From NCBI GenBank assembly GCA_944393255.1, contig CALXZP010000038.1:1-64000 (forward strand): 64,000 nucleotides of DNA, read 5' to 3'. Origin of the DNA: an uncultured Clostridia bacterium (GTDB taxonomy: Bacteria; Bacillota; Clostridia; UBA1381). Under the pieces are notes generated by a model. The model was not told where the DNA came from and made no database searches. It saw nothing but the letters and a program-made list of their open reading frames with translations. The translations under genes were made by a program, and so were the position numbers. Shown here one piece after another: positions 35,521-44,078 of this stretch. The first letter of the stretch is position 1, and each line of letters starts with the position of its first letter.

Positions 35521-36768
35521 ATGAAGGGTATAAGATCGGCGCTTGCGGCAGCGGCGGTATGCATGATACCGGCACAGGTATGTGCTATGGAGATAGGAGA
35601 CAGGACAGGTATAGTATATTATTCAGGGATAGATACATATATAAACAATTATCCTATCCGCGCTTACCATTCTGACGGGAGGCAGCTCATTTGCGCGGAG
35701 GATCTCAGGGGATACGGGTTCACGGTCGATTGGTCGCCGGAGGATAAGGCTCTGTATATATCCCGGGATGATTCGGCTGCGGATATACAGCGCGATGACG
35801 GTATAAAGCGAAGCGTATATCTTGCAGGCAAACGGGCGCATGATATCGTGTATACGGATATTTCCGTATATCTGAACGGCGAGCCTGTAGAGGCCTATTC
35901 TATAGACGGACAGATGATGATAAAGCTCCGCAGTCTGGAGGCGGTCGGGACGGTAGAATATTCAGCCGAAGAAAACCGCGCATCGGTGTTTATCGACGGG
36001 CTGCCTGCAGCGGAGTACGCTCCGCTCGAGGAAGATCTCGGCTCAAAAATAACGGTGGTACTCGACCCGGGGCACGGAAAGAGTTCTTGGAGCATGAGCG
36101 ACGAGGAAAAGCGCAGCGCCGGTTATGACTGCGGCAGCGGAGGCTGGGGTGAATGGCGGCACTGGAAAGAGGGCAGCGCATCGGAGGACTGCGGCGGCTG
36201 CCGGAACGAGGGACAATGCTGGTATCCTATCGGGAACGGAGACCGTGATACGGAGCCGGAAATAAATCTGCGAAACGCGCTTGCGGCTAAGGCGCAGCTT
36301 GAAAACATGGGCTACAGCGTACGGCTGACGCGGACTGCGAACGATGAAAATCCGTCGTTCAAGGCGCGGGTGTCGTACTGCTATCCCGGCAATGACCTTA
36401 CAGCTGAGCCGGACGCGGCGTGTTATGTATGCATACATTCCAACGCCGGCGGAGGAAGGGGCTCGGCGTATATCGGAGCCGGGGGCAATTATACTCAAAA
36501 GTGGATAAACAGCTCTTATCAAGAGGACTGCGATCTGCTCGGAGAGAGCATAAACCGCCGTATCACTGCCGAGACGTCTCTTTCGGAATATTCGGGAGGC
36601 AGGATAGGCGGACAGGGCTACATGATACTGTTTCATAAAAGTCCGGTCCCTGCCGGGTATATGGAAATAGGATTTTTTGATTCCGCCGACCGCCGTATCA
36701 TAGACGAGGAATACGAAAGGATAGGGCTTGCGATAGCGGAAGGGATAAACGATTATATGACTGAATAA
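35521..36768 (+). CDS. Secreted N-acetylmuramoyl-L-alanine amidase with Cys/Trp-rich insert
   Basis: A 415-residue exported cell-wall hydrolase. The signal peptide ends near VCAMEIG. About 30-175 is a stalk-like region with two beta repeats (VYYSGIDTYINNYPIRAYHSDG and DISVYLNGEPVEAYSIDGQMM). About 178-413 is an Amidase_3 catalytic domain: zinc ligands H185 (LDPGHG), E247 (DTEPEINL), H306 (CIHSNAGG) and the catalytic E382 (YMEIGFF). Between the first two ligands is an insert of about 60 residues with four Cys and several Trp (DCGSGGWGEW, DCGGCRNEGQCW), longer than usual. The ATG follows AGGAG. Confidence 0.88.
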   Translation: MKGIRSALAAAAVCMIPAQVCAMEIGDRTGIVYYSGIDTYINNYPIRAYHSDGRQLICAEDLRGYGFTVDWSPEDKALYISRDDSAADIQRDDGIKRSVYLAGKRAHDIVYTDISVYLNGEPVEAYSIDGQMMIKLRSLEAVGTVEYSAEENRASVFIDGLPAAEYAPLEEDLGSKITVVLDPGHGKSSWSMSDEEKRSAGYDCGSGGWGEWRHWKEGSASEDCGGCRNEGQCWYPIGNGDRDTEPEINLRNALAAKAQLENMGYSVRLTRTANDENPSFKARVSYCYPGNDLTAEPDAACYVCIHSNAGGGRGSAYIGAGGNYTQKWINSSYQEDCDLLGESINRRITAETSLSEYSGGRIGGQGYMILFHKSPVPAGYMEIGFFDSADRRIIDEEYERIGLAIAEGINDYMTE

Positions 36769-36772
36769 AAGA

Positions 36773-36815
36773 TAACAGGCGCGGCTGCCTTGCATCAGCC
36801 GCGCCTGTTATTTAT
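36773..36815. terminator. Bidirectional terminator between amidase and HAD gene
   Basis: TAACAGGCGCGGCTG (36773-36787) pairs with CAGCCGCGCCTGTTA (36796-36810), followed by TTTAT. It overlaps the end of the convergent HAD gene closely. Confidence 0.75.
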
Positions 36816-37453
36816 ATGTTGCTCAGCAGCTCGTTCCACCCCGTAATATAATGATCCGAGTGCCGTATGAGCCTATCCTTATCGTGCGCGTTCGAGCGGT
36901 CCGCCACCGCGATAACGGTAAAGCCCGCCGAATGTGCGCTCATAACGCCTGTTATGAGATCCTCGTATACACAGCAGTCCCGCGGCTCCAGCCCCAGCCT
37001 TTCGGCGGCGAGCAGATATATGTCCGGGCGGGATTTGCTGCATCCGACCTCTGAAGAAAACGCGTAGGCGCTGAAACATTGTTCTATTCCGATACGCCGC
37101 AGAGCCGCGCGGCAAAGTCCGCTGAAGCCTGAGGTCGCGGCGGCTATTTTAACTCCGCAGCCGCAGAGCTTCAGTATGTATTCGCACACTCCCTCCTTAG
37201 CGGGAATGGTGCGTTCATATGCAAAGGAGAGCTTCCTTTGGAGATCCTCAAGGATCTGTCCGGCTCCGAGCTGCGGCAAGTATTTGCTTTGTATATAAGG
37301 AATACTTTCCTCAAGCGTCATTTTTTCTATCCTTGCGGCGGCGTCCTTTGAAAGTGTCACGCCATGCTCGCGGAAATATTCATCCGTGATGCCGTACCAT
37401 ACGGACATGGAGTCCAGTATAGTTCCGTCTATATCAAAGATCGCGCCCTTCAA
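36812..37453 (-). CDS. HAD-family phosphatase (beta-phosphoglucomutase-like)
   Basis: A 213-residue HAD subfamily I hydrolase with a helical cap. Motif I FDIDGTILDS (nucleophile and acid aspartates), motif II IAAATSG, motif III lysine in CSKSRPD and motif IV EDLITGV. Substrates of such enzymes are small sugar phosphates; none can be assigned. A TTG start at 37453 follows AGGTGG by five bases; a GTG at 37462 is the alternative. Confidence 0.85.
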   Translation of the reverse strand: MKGAIFDIDGTILDSMSVWYGITDEYFREHGVTLSKDAAARIEKMTLEESIPYIQSKYLPQLGAGQILEDLQRKLSFAYERTIPAKEGVCEYILKLCGCGVKIAAATSGFSGLCRAALRRIGIEQCFSAYAFSSEVGCSKSRPDIYLLAAERLGLEPRDCCVYEDLITGVMSAHSAGFTVIAVADRSNAHDKDRLIRHSDHYITGWNELLSNI

Positions 37454-37494
37454 AAACACCACCTGCCATTCATCCTTTAAGGCGTTGCCATATA

Positions 37495-37523
37495 ATTATA
37501 CTATATTTTTTGCCGTTTTGCAA
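37495..37523 (-). promoter_or_regulatory. Promoter of the HAD gene
   Basis: On the minus strand TTGCAA (37523-37518), 17 bases, TATAAT (37500-37495), about 40 bases before the start. Confidence 0.75.
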
Positions 37524-37568
37524 GTGTTTTGCCGCCTTTTTTATTTTTAAGACAAATAAGATGAAAGC

Positions 37569-39035
37569 TTAATCAGTTGAAGCAGTGTTGCTTATAGGTT
37601 TCATGGACTCAAAGCTGTCCCATACGAAAGCTTTGAGTGCGGCGCCGGGCGATGCGGTAAGTGTGCCGCCGAGCGTATAGTTTTTTCCGGTATCAAAATC
37701 TCCGTCAATAAAGATGTAATCGGAAAGCGAGCCTGCGCTGTCGTAAAGGGCGATAATAATAACACCATCTGATGTGTCTGTGTTTTTTGTTATATTTACT
37801 TCCGCGCGGAATTTACCGTTTGATGGGATATTGGCGGTCACGTAATTCACGGTATAATCAAGCGGTACCGGTTCGGTTACTGTAACTGTGCAGCTCGCTT
37901 CAAATTTGCCGTCCTCGGATACTGCAGTAATAACCGCGGTGCCGGCTGAAACTCCTGTGACTACCCCATTGTCAACAGTTGCAACATATCTGTTAGATGT
38001 TGACCAGCTGACATTTTTATTGGAAGCATTTGCAGGGGTGAACACCGGAGTTAGAGTCAGCTGCCCATCCTCAGAAACAGAAGCCTCCGTTTTGTTGAGC
38101 GACAGCCCTGTAACGCTTATAGTGATCGATTTTTCGTTTTGCAGATACGGATAACCGTCGTTGATGCTGTTATTGATCGCCCATATGCTGTCAAAGTCCC
38201 AGCCGGAATAGCTCACGCTCCATTTCATCGCATCAGTTGCAATAGGATTTACGTTATAAGCGGCGCTTTCCTGGGTTATCCCTGTCAGATCGTTATCGTA
38301 ATAGCAGCTGGTATAAGTCCCGGAGCTTGCTCTGAATCCTCGGAATGAAATAGTCGATGCGACAGCATACGACGCTGCATAACAGTTTTCTATACTGCCG
38401 CTGTTTGTATTTACAAATCCGGATGTGCTGCCAAGATATGATTTGTTTCCTCCGCTTACGGTGAAACTCATCTTTACTCGCGCATAGCAGTTTTTAATGA
38501 GCCCATTTTCCTGATTGAACGTAACGAAAGCGGCTGCCTCTGAAGAGTTCTGGGTGTGGGTGTTCTTTAAAGTGAGGTTCATAACTCCCTGAACGGAGCA
38601 TTCTTCTATTGTTCCGCTGTTCTTCCAAACAAATATTGCGCCGCCGGGGTGGCATGAATTATAGTTTACAGTGCCATCTACGTGCAGATTTTTTATCGTT
38701 CCGCTGTTTTCAATAATAAAGGCGGTTTCGTTAGGCCAATAATTTTCACTGTTAGTTATTGAGATACCGCTGATCTTGTAGCCGTTGCCGTCAAGCGTGC
38801 CGCTGAAGGTATCTATCGGAGTCCATTTCTGAGTAAGCGTGACATCGTTTTCAAGCCGCCAATATGCGTCCGAAGCGGCGCTCACCATGCGCAGCTGGCT
38901 TTCGTCTGTGATAAGAAAAGGATCACGCTCTGTTCCGCTGCCCTCCGGACCCGCAGCTTTGACAGGGGATATACTTATGCAGCAGGACAACAGCATGAAT
39001 GAGGTGATTGCAGCTGTAAGAAATCTTTTTTTCAT
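37569..39035 (-). CDS. Secreted surface protein with beta-helix region and Big2 domain
   Basis: A 488-residue exported protein. Signal peptide of about 28 residues; about 40-270 a repetitive region (LDGNGYKISGISITN, NSGTIKNLHVDGTV, NSGTIEECSVQG, GLIKNCYARVKM, NSGSIENCYAASY) reminiscent of GLUG/right-handed beta-helix repeats; about 305-390 a bacterial Ig-like Big2 domain (VTGLSLNKTEASV to TAVITAVSEDG); then a beta-sandwich-like tail. No LPXTG or S-layer motif is visible, so how it is retained is unclear. Adhesive or carbohydrate-associated roles are only guesses. A structured repeat lies just upstream. Confidence 0.8.
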   Translation of the reverse strand: MKKRFLTAAITSFMLLSCCISISPVKAAGPEGSGTERDPFLITDESQLRMVSAASDAYWRLENDVTLTQKWTPIDTFSGTLDGNGYKISGISITNSENYWPNETAFIIENSGTIKNLHVDGTVNYNSCHPGGAIFVWKNSGTIEECSVQGVMNLTLKNTHTQNSSEAAAFVTFNQENGLIKNCYARVKMSFTVSGGNKSYLGSTSGFVNTNSGSIENCYAASYAVASTISFRGFRASSGTYTSCYYDNDLTGITQESAAYNVNPIATDAMKWSVSYSGWDFDSIWAINNSINDGYPYLQNEKSITISVTGLSLNKTEASVSEDGQLTLTPVFTPANASNKNVSWSTSNRYVATVDNGVVTGVSAGTAVITAVSEDGKFEASCTVTVTEPVPLDYTVNYVTANIPSNGKFRAEVNITKNTDTSDGVIIIALYDSAGSLSDYIFIDGDFDTGKNYTLGGTLTASPGAALKAFVWDSFESMKPISNTASTD

Positions 39036-39055
39036 ATAGTAAAAACCTCTTTTCT

Positions 39056-39165
39056 GTTAGAATAAATACAACAGCAGAAGCAAAGCCTCATTGCGGCTTT
39101 GCCTCGGGGTGTGTTTATTGAAACTGAGTGAAGCAATGCTGTATGCATTATATTTATGTTAGAAT
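39056..39165 (+). repeat. Third copy of the 102-base structured repeat
   Basis: AATAAATACA (39061-39070) pairs with TGTGTTTATT (39110-39119, one T-G pair); inner hairpin GCAAAGCC/GGCTTTGC; then GAGTGAAGCAATGC and the end TTATGTTAGAATAAAAG. It is about 75-80% like the first unit at 4925 by eye. It lies upstream of the Big2 surface gene and ends at the aldolase terminator, reading opposite to both genes. Confidence 0.75.
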
Positions 39166-39206
39166 AAAAGGCATACGGAAACAGAGCCGTTTCCGTGTGC
39201 CTTTTA
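39162..39206 (-). terminator. Terminator of the transaldolase-like gene
   Basis: AAAAGGCATACGGAAAC (39166-39182) pairs with GTTTCCGTGTGCCTTTT (39189-39205) with one wobble. The T-rich end serves the minus-strand gene. Confidence 0.8.
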
Positions 39207-39230
39207 AGATATAGTCAGTGATCTGAACGA

Positions 39231-39878
39231 TCAGTTTTTCGGAACTGTTTCCCAATCCTTCAAAAATCTCTCTATACCCGAATCGGTGAGCGGGTGATTG
39301 AGCATCTGCATGAGGACTTTGAACGGAACAGTGGCTATATGCGAGCCTGCCATAGCCGCGTCGATAACATGGATCGGATGTCTTGTTGACGCTGCGATTA
39401 TTTCTGTATCGATACCGTGAGTATCAAAGATGGTAACGATCTCTTCGATCAAATTCATGCCGTTCATGCCGATGTCGTCAAGTCTGCCGAGGAACGGGCT
39501 TACATATGTAGCGCCTGCGCGTGCCGCGAGTAGAGCCTGAGCCGATGAGAAGATGAGGGTAACGTTTGTCTTGATGCCCATTTCGGTAAGCTTCTTGCAT
39601 GCCTTAAGACCTTCCGCACACATCGGGATCTTGATAACGATATTCGGATGGATCTTTGAAAGCGGGATAGCCTGCTCAACCATGGTCGGAGCGTCCATTG
39701 CCGTGACCTCGGCGCTTATCGGGCCGTCAACGATCTCGGTTATTTCCTTTACTACGTCCTCAAAAACTCTGCCTTCCCTGGCGATGAGCGACGGATTTGT
39801 GGTAACGCCGCAGATGATCCCCATATCGTTGGCTTTTCTGATCTCGTCAACGTTAGCGGTATCTATGAATAGTTTCAT
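39231..39878 (-). CDS. Transaldolase / fructose-6-phosphate aldolase family
   Basis: A 215-residue class I aldolase of the short FSA/TalC subgroup. [20 protein letters not shown] is the family start, GVTTNPSL follows, the Schiff-base lysine is K83 in IVIKIPM, and [10 protein letters not shown]-like [12 protein letters not shown] closes the barrel. In Clostridia such proteins are usually annotated as transaldolase and fit with the split transketolase elsewhere in the window to complete the non-oxidative pentose phosphate steps. AGGAGG precedes the ATG. Confidence 0.93.
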   Translation of the reverse strand: MKLFIDTANVDEIRKANDMGIICGVTTNPSLIAREGRVFEDVVKEITEIVDGPISAEVTAMDAPTMVEQAIPLSKIHPNIVIKIPMCAEGLKACKKLTEMGIKTNVTLIFSSAQALLAARAGATYVSPFLGRLDDIGMNGMNLIEEIVTIFDTHGIDTEIIAASTRHPIHVIDAAMAGSHIATVPFKVLMQMLNHPLTDSGIERFLKDWETVPKN

Positions 39879-39913
39879 GATAAAATCCTCCTAAAGATTT
39901 AATTTGTATATAT

Positions 39914-39942
39914 ATTATATAATTATTTCCTCAGTTAGTCAA
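39914..39942 (-). promoter_or_regulatory. Promoter of the transaldolase-like gene
   Basis: On the minus strand TTGACT (39942-39937), 17 bases, TATAAT (39919-39914). Confidence 0.8.
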
Positions 39943-40005
39943 GGGGTGTTATGCTTTTTTATCAAAAACTATGTAGTTTTTAATGTATTTTATGTAGTTT
40001 TGTTA

Positions 40006-40034
40006 TTGCAAAAAGGCGCGGTTCGTTGTATAAT
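40006..40034 (+). promoter_or_regulatory. Promoter of the TSCPD gene
   Basis: TTGCAA (40006-40011), 17 bases, TATAAT (40029-40034), about 50 bases before the start. Confidence 0.8.
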
Positions 40035-40083
40035 ATAGCTGTGCCGGAGACGGAGGCGGCGGAAGGGATAATACAAAGGAGAA

Positions 40084-40350
40084 ATGAACATGAGATATGC
40101 ATTTACGCCGAAGGGCGTCTGCTCGGTGAGGATCGAGTTTGATCTTGACAACGGCATAATAAACAATGTGGAGTTCACGCGCGGATGCAGCGGAAATACG
40201 CAGGGCGTGGGCGCGCTCTGCGAAGGGATGAGGGCCGAGGATGTGGTGAAAAGGCTCGAGGGTATAAACTGCGGCGGAAAGGGCACCTCGTGTCCCGACC
40301 AGCTGGCGAAGGCTGTGAGAGCCGCGATGGAACAGGAAAAACAGCAGTAA
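40084..40350 (+). CDS. TSCPD-domain protein (TIGR03905 type)
   Basis: An 88-residue protein: YAFTPKGVCSVRIEFDLDNG, FTRGCSGNTQGVG, LCEGM and NCGGKGTSCPDQLAKAV. The TSCPD domain occurs as a free protein in Clostridia and at the end of cobalamin-dependent ribonucleotide reductases, where it may bind metal through its cysteines. Four or five Cys are conserved here. Its own role is unknown. An in-frame ATG at 40090 could also serve; AAAGGAGAA favours 40084. Confidence 0.85.
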   Translation: MNMRYAFTPKGVCSVRIEFDLDNGIINNVEFTRGCSGNTQGVGALCEGMRAEDVVKRLEGINCGGKGTSCPDQLAKAVRAAMEQEKQQ

Positions 40351-40458
40351 TTTTTTGCGTACAAGCCTCATATACATATAATAGGGCGCACTGCGCCCGA
40401 AGAACATCCGAACGCGGAGCGGCGCTTCGCGGCCGGATACGGTATATGGAGGAGACAT

Positions 40459-40953
40459 GTGAAACGCGCTGTGTTCTTATTTATCATTATCACAGGTATC
40501 GTATGCTTTGCGATAGCGTGCGCGCGCTCGGACGAGGTAAAAAAAACGGAAGCAACCATCTATTTTGTAGATGCGGAAATAAACAGGCTGCTGCCGTATA
40601 CCTGCGAGATAATCGACGCGGATCCCCAGCATATGGCTGAGGCGGCGGTCGGGGAGCTCATAGAGGGCAGGGATGATAATGATAAGATACGGAGACTTAT
40701 CCCGAAGGACAAGGATTGTATTTCGATACGGGTGGACAGCGGTACGGCATATGTGGATCTCAGCTCCGGGATCGCGGAAACTCTGCCGTACAGCAGGGAT
40801 ATTGAAAAGCTCCTTTTATACCAGATCGTGGATACGGTCACGGGCATAAAAGGGATACGGTTCGTCAAATTCACGGTTGACGGCGCGGTGAAAAAGGATC
40901 TGATGGGTTATTACGATATGCGCGAAACGTATAAATTCGTATACCCGGAATGA
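40459..40953 (+). CDS. GerMN-domain lipoprotein
   Basis: A 164-residue exported protein with a likely lipobox AIAC (Cys about 21). Residues about 30-160 fit the GerMN (sporulation/germination) domain: ATIYFVDAEINRLLPYTCEI, MAEAAVGELIEGRDDN, VDSGTAYVDLSSGIAE and KGIRFVKFTVDGA. GerMN domains occur in GerM and in other lipoproteins of endospore formers, so presence is a hint of sporulation rather than proof. GTG start after GGAGGAG. Confidence 0.82.
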   Translation: MKRAVFLFIIITGIVCFAIACARSDEVKKTEATIYFVDAEINRLLPYTCEIIDADPQHMAEAAVGELIEGRDDNDKIRRLIPKDKDCISIRVDSGTAYVDLSSGIAETLPYSRDIEKLLLYQIVDTVTGIKGIRFVKFTVDGAVKKDLMGYYDMRETYKFVYPE

Positions 40954-40979
40954 TCTGCGGCAAAAACGGCAGGGGATGA

Positions 40980-41753
40980 ATGACAATGAAAAAACTTATA
41001 GAGCTTGTTAAAGAAACGAGGAAGATAGCGCTTGACAGCGGCTCAGCCCACGATATAGAGATAAAGGGCACGGCGGATTTTGTAACAAAGGTGGATTACG
41101 GCGTTCAGGAATTTCTCAGACCGAGGCTCAGAGAAATGTATCCGGATATACAGTTTATGAGCGAGGAAATGGATAATTCGGGCGTCGATATGAGCGGCAG
41201 GGTGTGGATACTTGACCCTATCGACGGAACGACCAATCTTATACACGATTACAGGATGAGCGCCGTATCGCTGGGGCTTGCGGAGAACGGCGTGCCTGTC
41301 GCGGGGGTGGTATATAACCCGTTTTCGGACGAGCTGTTCTCGGCGGAAAGAGGAGGCGGCGCGTTCCTGAACGGAAAGCCTATACGCGTATCCGGTGCGG
41401 AAACGCTTGCACAGTCGCTCGTTAGCGTAGGCACATCGCCGTACTATAAGGAGCTTGCGGACGAAAATTTTGAGGTCATAAAGCGGCTGTTCATATGCGC
41501 GGAGGATATACGCCGCTGCGGCAGCGCGGCCATGGATCTTTGCTATACGGCCTGCGGGCGAATAGACGCTTATTTTGAGCGCAGGCTAAAGCCCTGGGAC
41601 TACGCGGCGGGGATCGCGATACTGCGCGAGGCGGGCGGCTGCGTCACGGATATCAGCGGCGCCGAGCCGAGCTATACCGAGCCCTCGGATATAGCCGCAT
41701 CAAACGGCAGGGTGCACAGCGAGCTTATAGAGCGTATAGCCGGTAAAGCGTGA
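40980..41753 (+). CDS. Inositol-monophosphatase family enzyme
   Basis: A 257-residue Mg-dependent phosphatase of the IMPase/SuhB fold. Metal sites: E in FMSEEMDN, then WILDPIDGTTNLIH (Asp-Pro-Ile-Asp-Gly) and the C-terminal WDYAAGIAILREAGG. It may act on inositol monophosphate, on 3'-phosphoadenosine phosphate or on sugar phosphates. The ATG at 40980 follows GGGG; 40986 is in frame. A terminator follows. Confidence 0.9.
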   Translation: MTMKKLIELVKETRKIALDSGSAHDIEIKGTADFVTKVDYGVQEFLRPRLREMYPDIQFMSEEMDNSGVDMSGRVWILDPIDGTTNLIHDYRMSAVSLGLAENGVPVAGVVYNPFSDELFSAERGGGAFLNGKPIRVSGAETLAQSLVSVGTSPYYKELADENFEVIKRLFICAEDIRRCGSAAMDLCYTACGRIDAYFERRLKPWDYAAGIAILREAGGCVTDISGAEPSYTEPSDIAASNGRVHSELIERIAGKA

Positions 41754-41759
41754 TAAAGC

Positions 41760-41785
41760 GGAACGGGAGACCGTTCCCTTTTTAT
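41760..41785 (+). terminator. Terminator after the IMPase-family gene
   Basis: GGAACGG (41760-41766) pairs with CCGTTCC (41771-41777) around GAGA, followed by TTTTTATTT. Confidence 0.8.
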
Positions 41786-41873
41786 TTGTCAAAAATTTCG
41801 CCGCAGTATTTACAATACACCGTTAAAAAAATAAAGGCATTTTGTGAAAATCTCTGTTTTTTTTCATAAATAC

Positions 41874-41902
41874 TTTTCAAAAAAACGATTTAGGTATATA
41901 AT
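41874..41902 (+). promoter_or_regulatory. Promoter of typA
   Basis: TTTTCA (41874-41879), 17 bases, TATAAT (41897-41902). The end of the -10 is the start of the structured repeat, so the typA transcript should begin inside it (near 41909). Confidence 0.6.
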
Positions 41903-42073
41903 CTATGCAAGGATGACACCCGTCTCTACAGGCGGCGGGTGTCATTCATCATTTCAGCGGGATATCATAACTCCCCGCTGAAACGATGAGGAGCTAATGC
42001 TCCCGCCGCAGATCATAATCGTTTGCAGGCTCCGCTCTTTGCAGGCAAATCGGAGCGTTGCTCAGATTTAAAT
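41899..42073 (+). repeat. Structured repeat family, copy 1 (typA leader)
   Basis: A 175-base element also present at 53721-53894. Stem 1: ATGACACCCG with CGGGTGTCAT (41913-41945). Stem 2: CATC.TTTCAGCGGG with CCCGCTGAAA.GATG (41947-41988). Stem 3: GGAGC/GCTCC (41990-42003). Stem 4 region: GCTCCG with CGGAGC (42029-42056). Between the copies, stem 1 changes A-T to G-C and stem 2 changes T-A to G-C and repairs a mismatch, so pairing is under selection or was kept at copying. In this copy it forms nearly the whole typA 5' leader. Confidence 0.8.
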
Positions 42074-42109
42074 ATTCCGGAATATGCGAAAGATCGAAAG
42101 GACAGAATG

Positions 42110-43939
42110 ATGATAAAGAGAGAAAACATAAGAAATATCGCTATTATTGCGCATGTAGACCACGGAAAGACGACTCTCGTGGACGCTATGCTGGCACAGA
42201 GCGGGACATTCAGAGAAAATGAGGTCGTGGACGAGCGCGTTATGGACTCCAACGACCTGGAGCGCGAGCGCGGTATAACGATACTGGCAAAGAACACGTC
42301 GCTTTACTATAACGGCGTTAAGATAAACATAATAGACACTCCGGGACACGCGGATTTCGGAGGCGAGGTCGAGCGCGGTCTTGAGATGGTGGACGGAGTA
42401 CTGCTGCTCGTAGACGCGTTTGAGGGATGTATGCCTCAGACCCGCTTTGTGCTTTCAAAGGCGCTTGCTCTCGACCTGCGTCCCATAATAGTGGTAAATA
42501 AGGCGGACAGACCGAATGCGCGCCCCTATGAGGTGGTGGACGAGGTGCTGGAGCTCTTTATCGATCTCGGCGCGAGCGAGGAGCAGCTTGACACGCCTGT
42601 GATATTTGCATCGGGGCGCGACGGCTGGGCAGCTGCGGAATACAGTCCGGAATGTCCGGCAAACGACCTCAGAGAGCTGTTTGAGCTTATAGTCAGGGAA
42701 ATACCATGCCCCGACTGCGAGGAGGAAGCTCCGTTCCAAATGCTCGTTTCAAATATAGACTATGACGATTATACCGGCAGGATAGCGGTGGGCAAGATCC
42801 AGCGCGGAACGGTAAAGACAGGGATGCCGCTTGCAATATGCCGTGCCGACGGAAAGACCGGTCATGCAAAGGCTACCAAGCTCTATACCTTCGAGGGTCT
42901 TGTTAAAGCTCCCGCCGACGAGGTCGGCGCAGGCGACGTTGTGGCTATCTCCGGTATAGCGGATATCAATATAGGCGAGACCGTGTGCGACAGCGCGTCT
43001 CCCGAACCGCTGCCGTTTGTAAAGATAGACGACCCCGTGCTTTCGATGACGTTCAGTGTCAACGACAGCCCGTTTGCCGGTCAGGACGGGAAATTTGTGA
43101 CGTCGCGCCATCTGCGCGACAGGCTTTATCGTGAGCTGGATTCCAATGTCAGCCTGCGCGTTGACGATACGGACACGACGGAAGCGTTTACGGTGTCGGG
43201 CCGCGGCGAGCTGCATCTTTCCGTACTTATCGAAAATATGCGCCGCGAGGGATACGAGTTCCAGGTGTCGAACCCGGTGGTCATCTATAAGGAAATAGAC
43301 GGAGTCAAGTGCGAGCCTGTAGAGCGGCTCACGGTCGATATACCCGAGGAATATACGGGCGCGGTGATGGATCAGGTAATAAACAGGATGGGCGGAATGA
43401 CGAACATGACGCCCACGGCCCAGAATTATGTGCGGCTTGAATTTCTTATACCGTCAAGAGGGCTTATAGGCTTCAGGAGCGAGATACTGACCGCCACGAA
43501 GGGAACGGCTATAGTAAACAGCATACTTGAGGACTACGAGCCGTACAAGGGCGATTTTGTATCGAGAAACAGAGGCGCTATAGTTGCGTGGGAGGACGGC
43601 GAGACCATCACCTACGGACTTTACAATGCGCAGGACAGAGGCACTCTGTTTGTCGGTCCGGGCGTTAAGGTATACGAAGGCATGATAGTCGGGGAAAACT
43701 CACGCGGAGAAGATATAACGGTAAACGTATGCAAGAAAAAGCATGCAACGAACACGAGGGCGTCCGGCTCGGATGAAGCGCTGAAGCTCGTTCCGCCCAA
43801 GGAGATGAGCCTTGAGCAGTGCCTTGACTTTCTTGCGGACGATGAGCTTCTCGAGGTGACTCCGCAGCATCTGAGAATGAGAAAGAGGATACTCAAGACC
43901 GACCTCAGAGCAAAGGAAGCCTCAAGAAAGAAAAAATAA
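42110..43939 (+). CDS. typA: GTPase TypA/BipA
   Basis: A 609-residue ribosome-associated translational GTPase. G1 [16 protein letters not shown], switch [19 protein letters not shown]4 NKADRP, then EF-G-like domains II, III and V and the TypA-specific C-terminal domain ([24 protein letters not shown]). It acts in 50S assembly and stress growth. Two adjacent ATGs (42107, 42110) follow AAAGGAC; the second has the better gap. Preceded by the structured leader repeat. Confidence 0.95.
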   Translation: MIKRENIRNIAIIAHVDHGKTTLVDAMLAQSGTFRENEVVDERVMDSNDLERERGITILAKNTSLYYNGVKINIIDTPGHADFGGEVERGLEMVDGVLLLVDAFEGCMPQTRFVLSKALALDLRPIIVVNKADRPNARPYEVVDEVLELFIDLGASEEQLDTPVIFASGRDGWAAAEYSPECPANDLRELFELIVREIPCPDCEEEAPFQMLVSNIDYDDYTGRIAVGKIQRGTVKTGMPLAICRADGKTGHAKATKLYTFEGLVKAPADEVGAGDVVAISGIADINIGETVCDSASPEPLPFVKIDDPVLSMTFSVNDSPFAGQDGKFVTSRHLRDRLYRELDSNVSLRVDDTDTTEAFTVSGRGELHLSVLIENMRREGYEFQVSNPVVIYKEIDGVKCEPVERLTVDIPEEYTGAVMDQVINRMGGMTNMTPTAQNYVRLEFLIPSRGLIGFRSEILTATKGTAIVNSILEDYEPYKGDFVSRNRGAIVAWEDGETITYGLYNAQDRGTLFVGPGVKVYEGMIVGENSRGEDITVNVCKKKHATNTRASGSDEALKLVPPKEMSLEQCLDFLADDELLEVTPQHLRMRKRILKTDLRAKEASRKKK

Positions 43940-43990
43940 AAGGCGGTCGCTGTGCGTCAAAGCCGTACAGCACGGTAAAAAAACGGAGAC

Positions 43991-44046
43991 AAGACGGCGG
44001 CATGACACCGAAGCGGTATCATGCCGCCGTTTATCGTCTTTTTTTG
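43991..44046 (+). terminator. Terminator of typA
   Basis: AAGACG..GGCGGCATGA pairs with TCATGCCGCC..CGTCTT (outer arms 43991-43996 and 44035-44040), followed by five more T before G. Confidence 0.8.
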
Positions 44047-44078
44047 TTTGTATCCGGCTGAAAAGGTATCATCGGAGG

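Noticed and set aside
41980-42010. Hammerhead-like string (GAAAC, GATGA, GGAGC stem) in the typA leader
   Set aside because: The core elements are in the wrong order, no GAAA follows the stem and copy 2 lacks GATGA, so it cannot fold as a hammerhead ribozyme.
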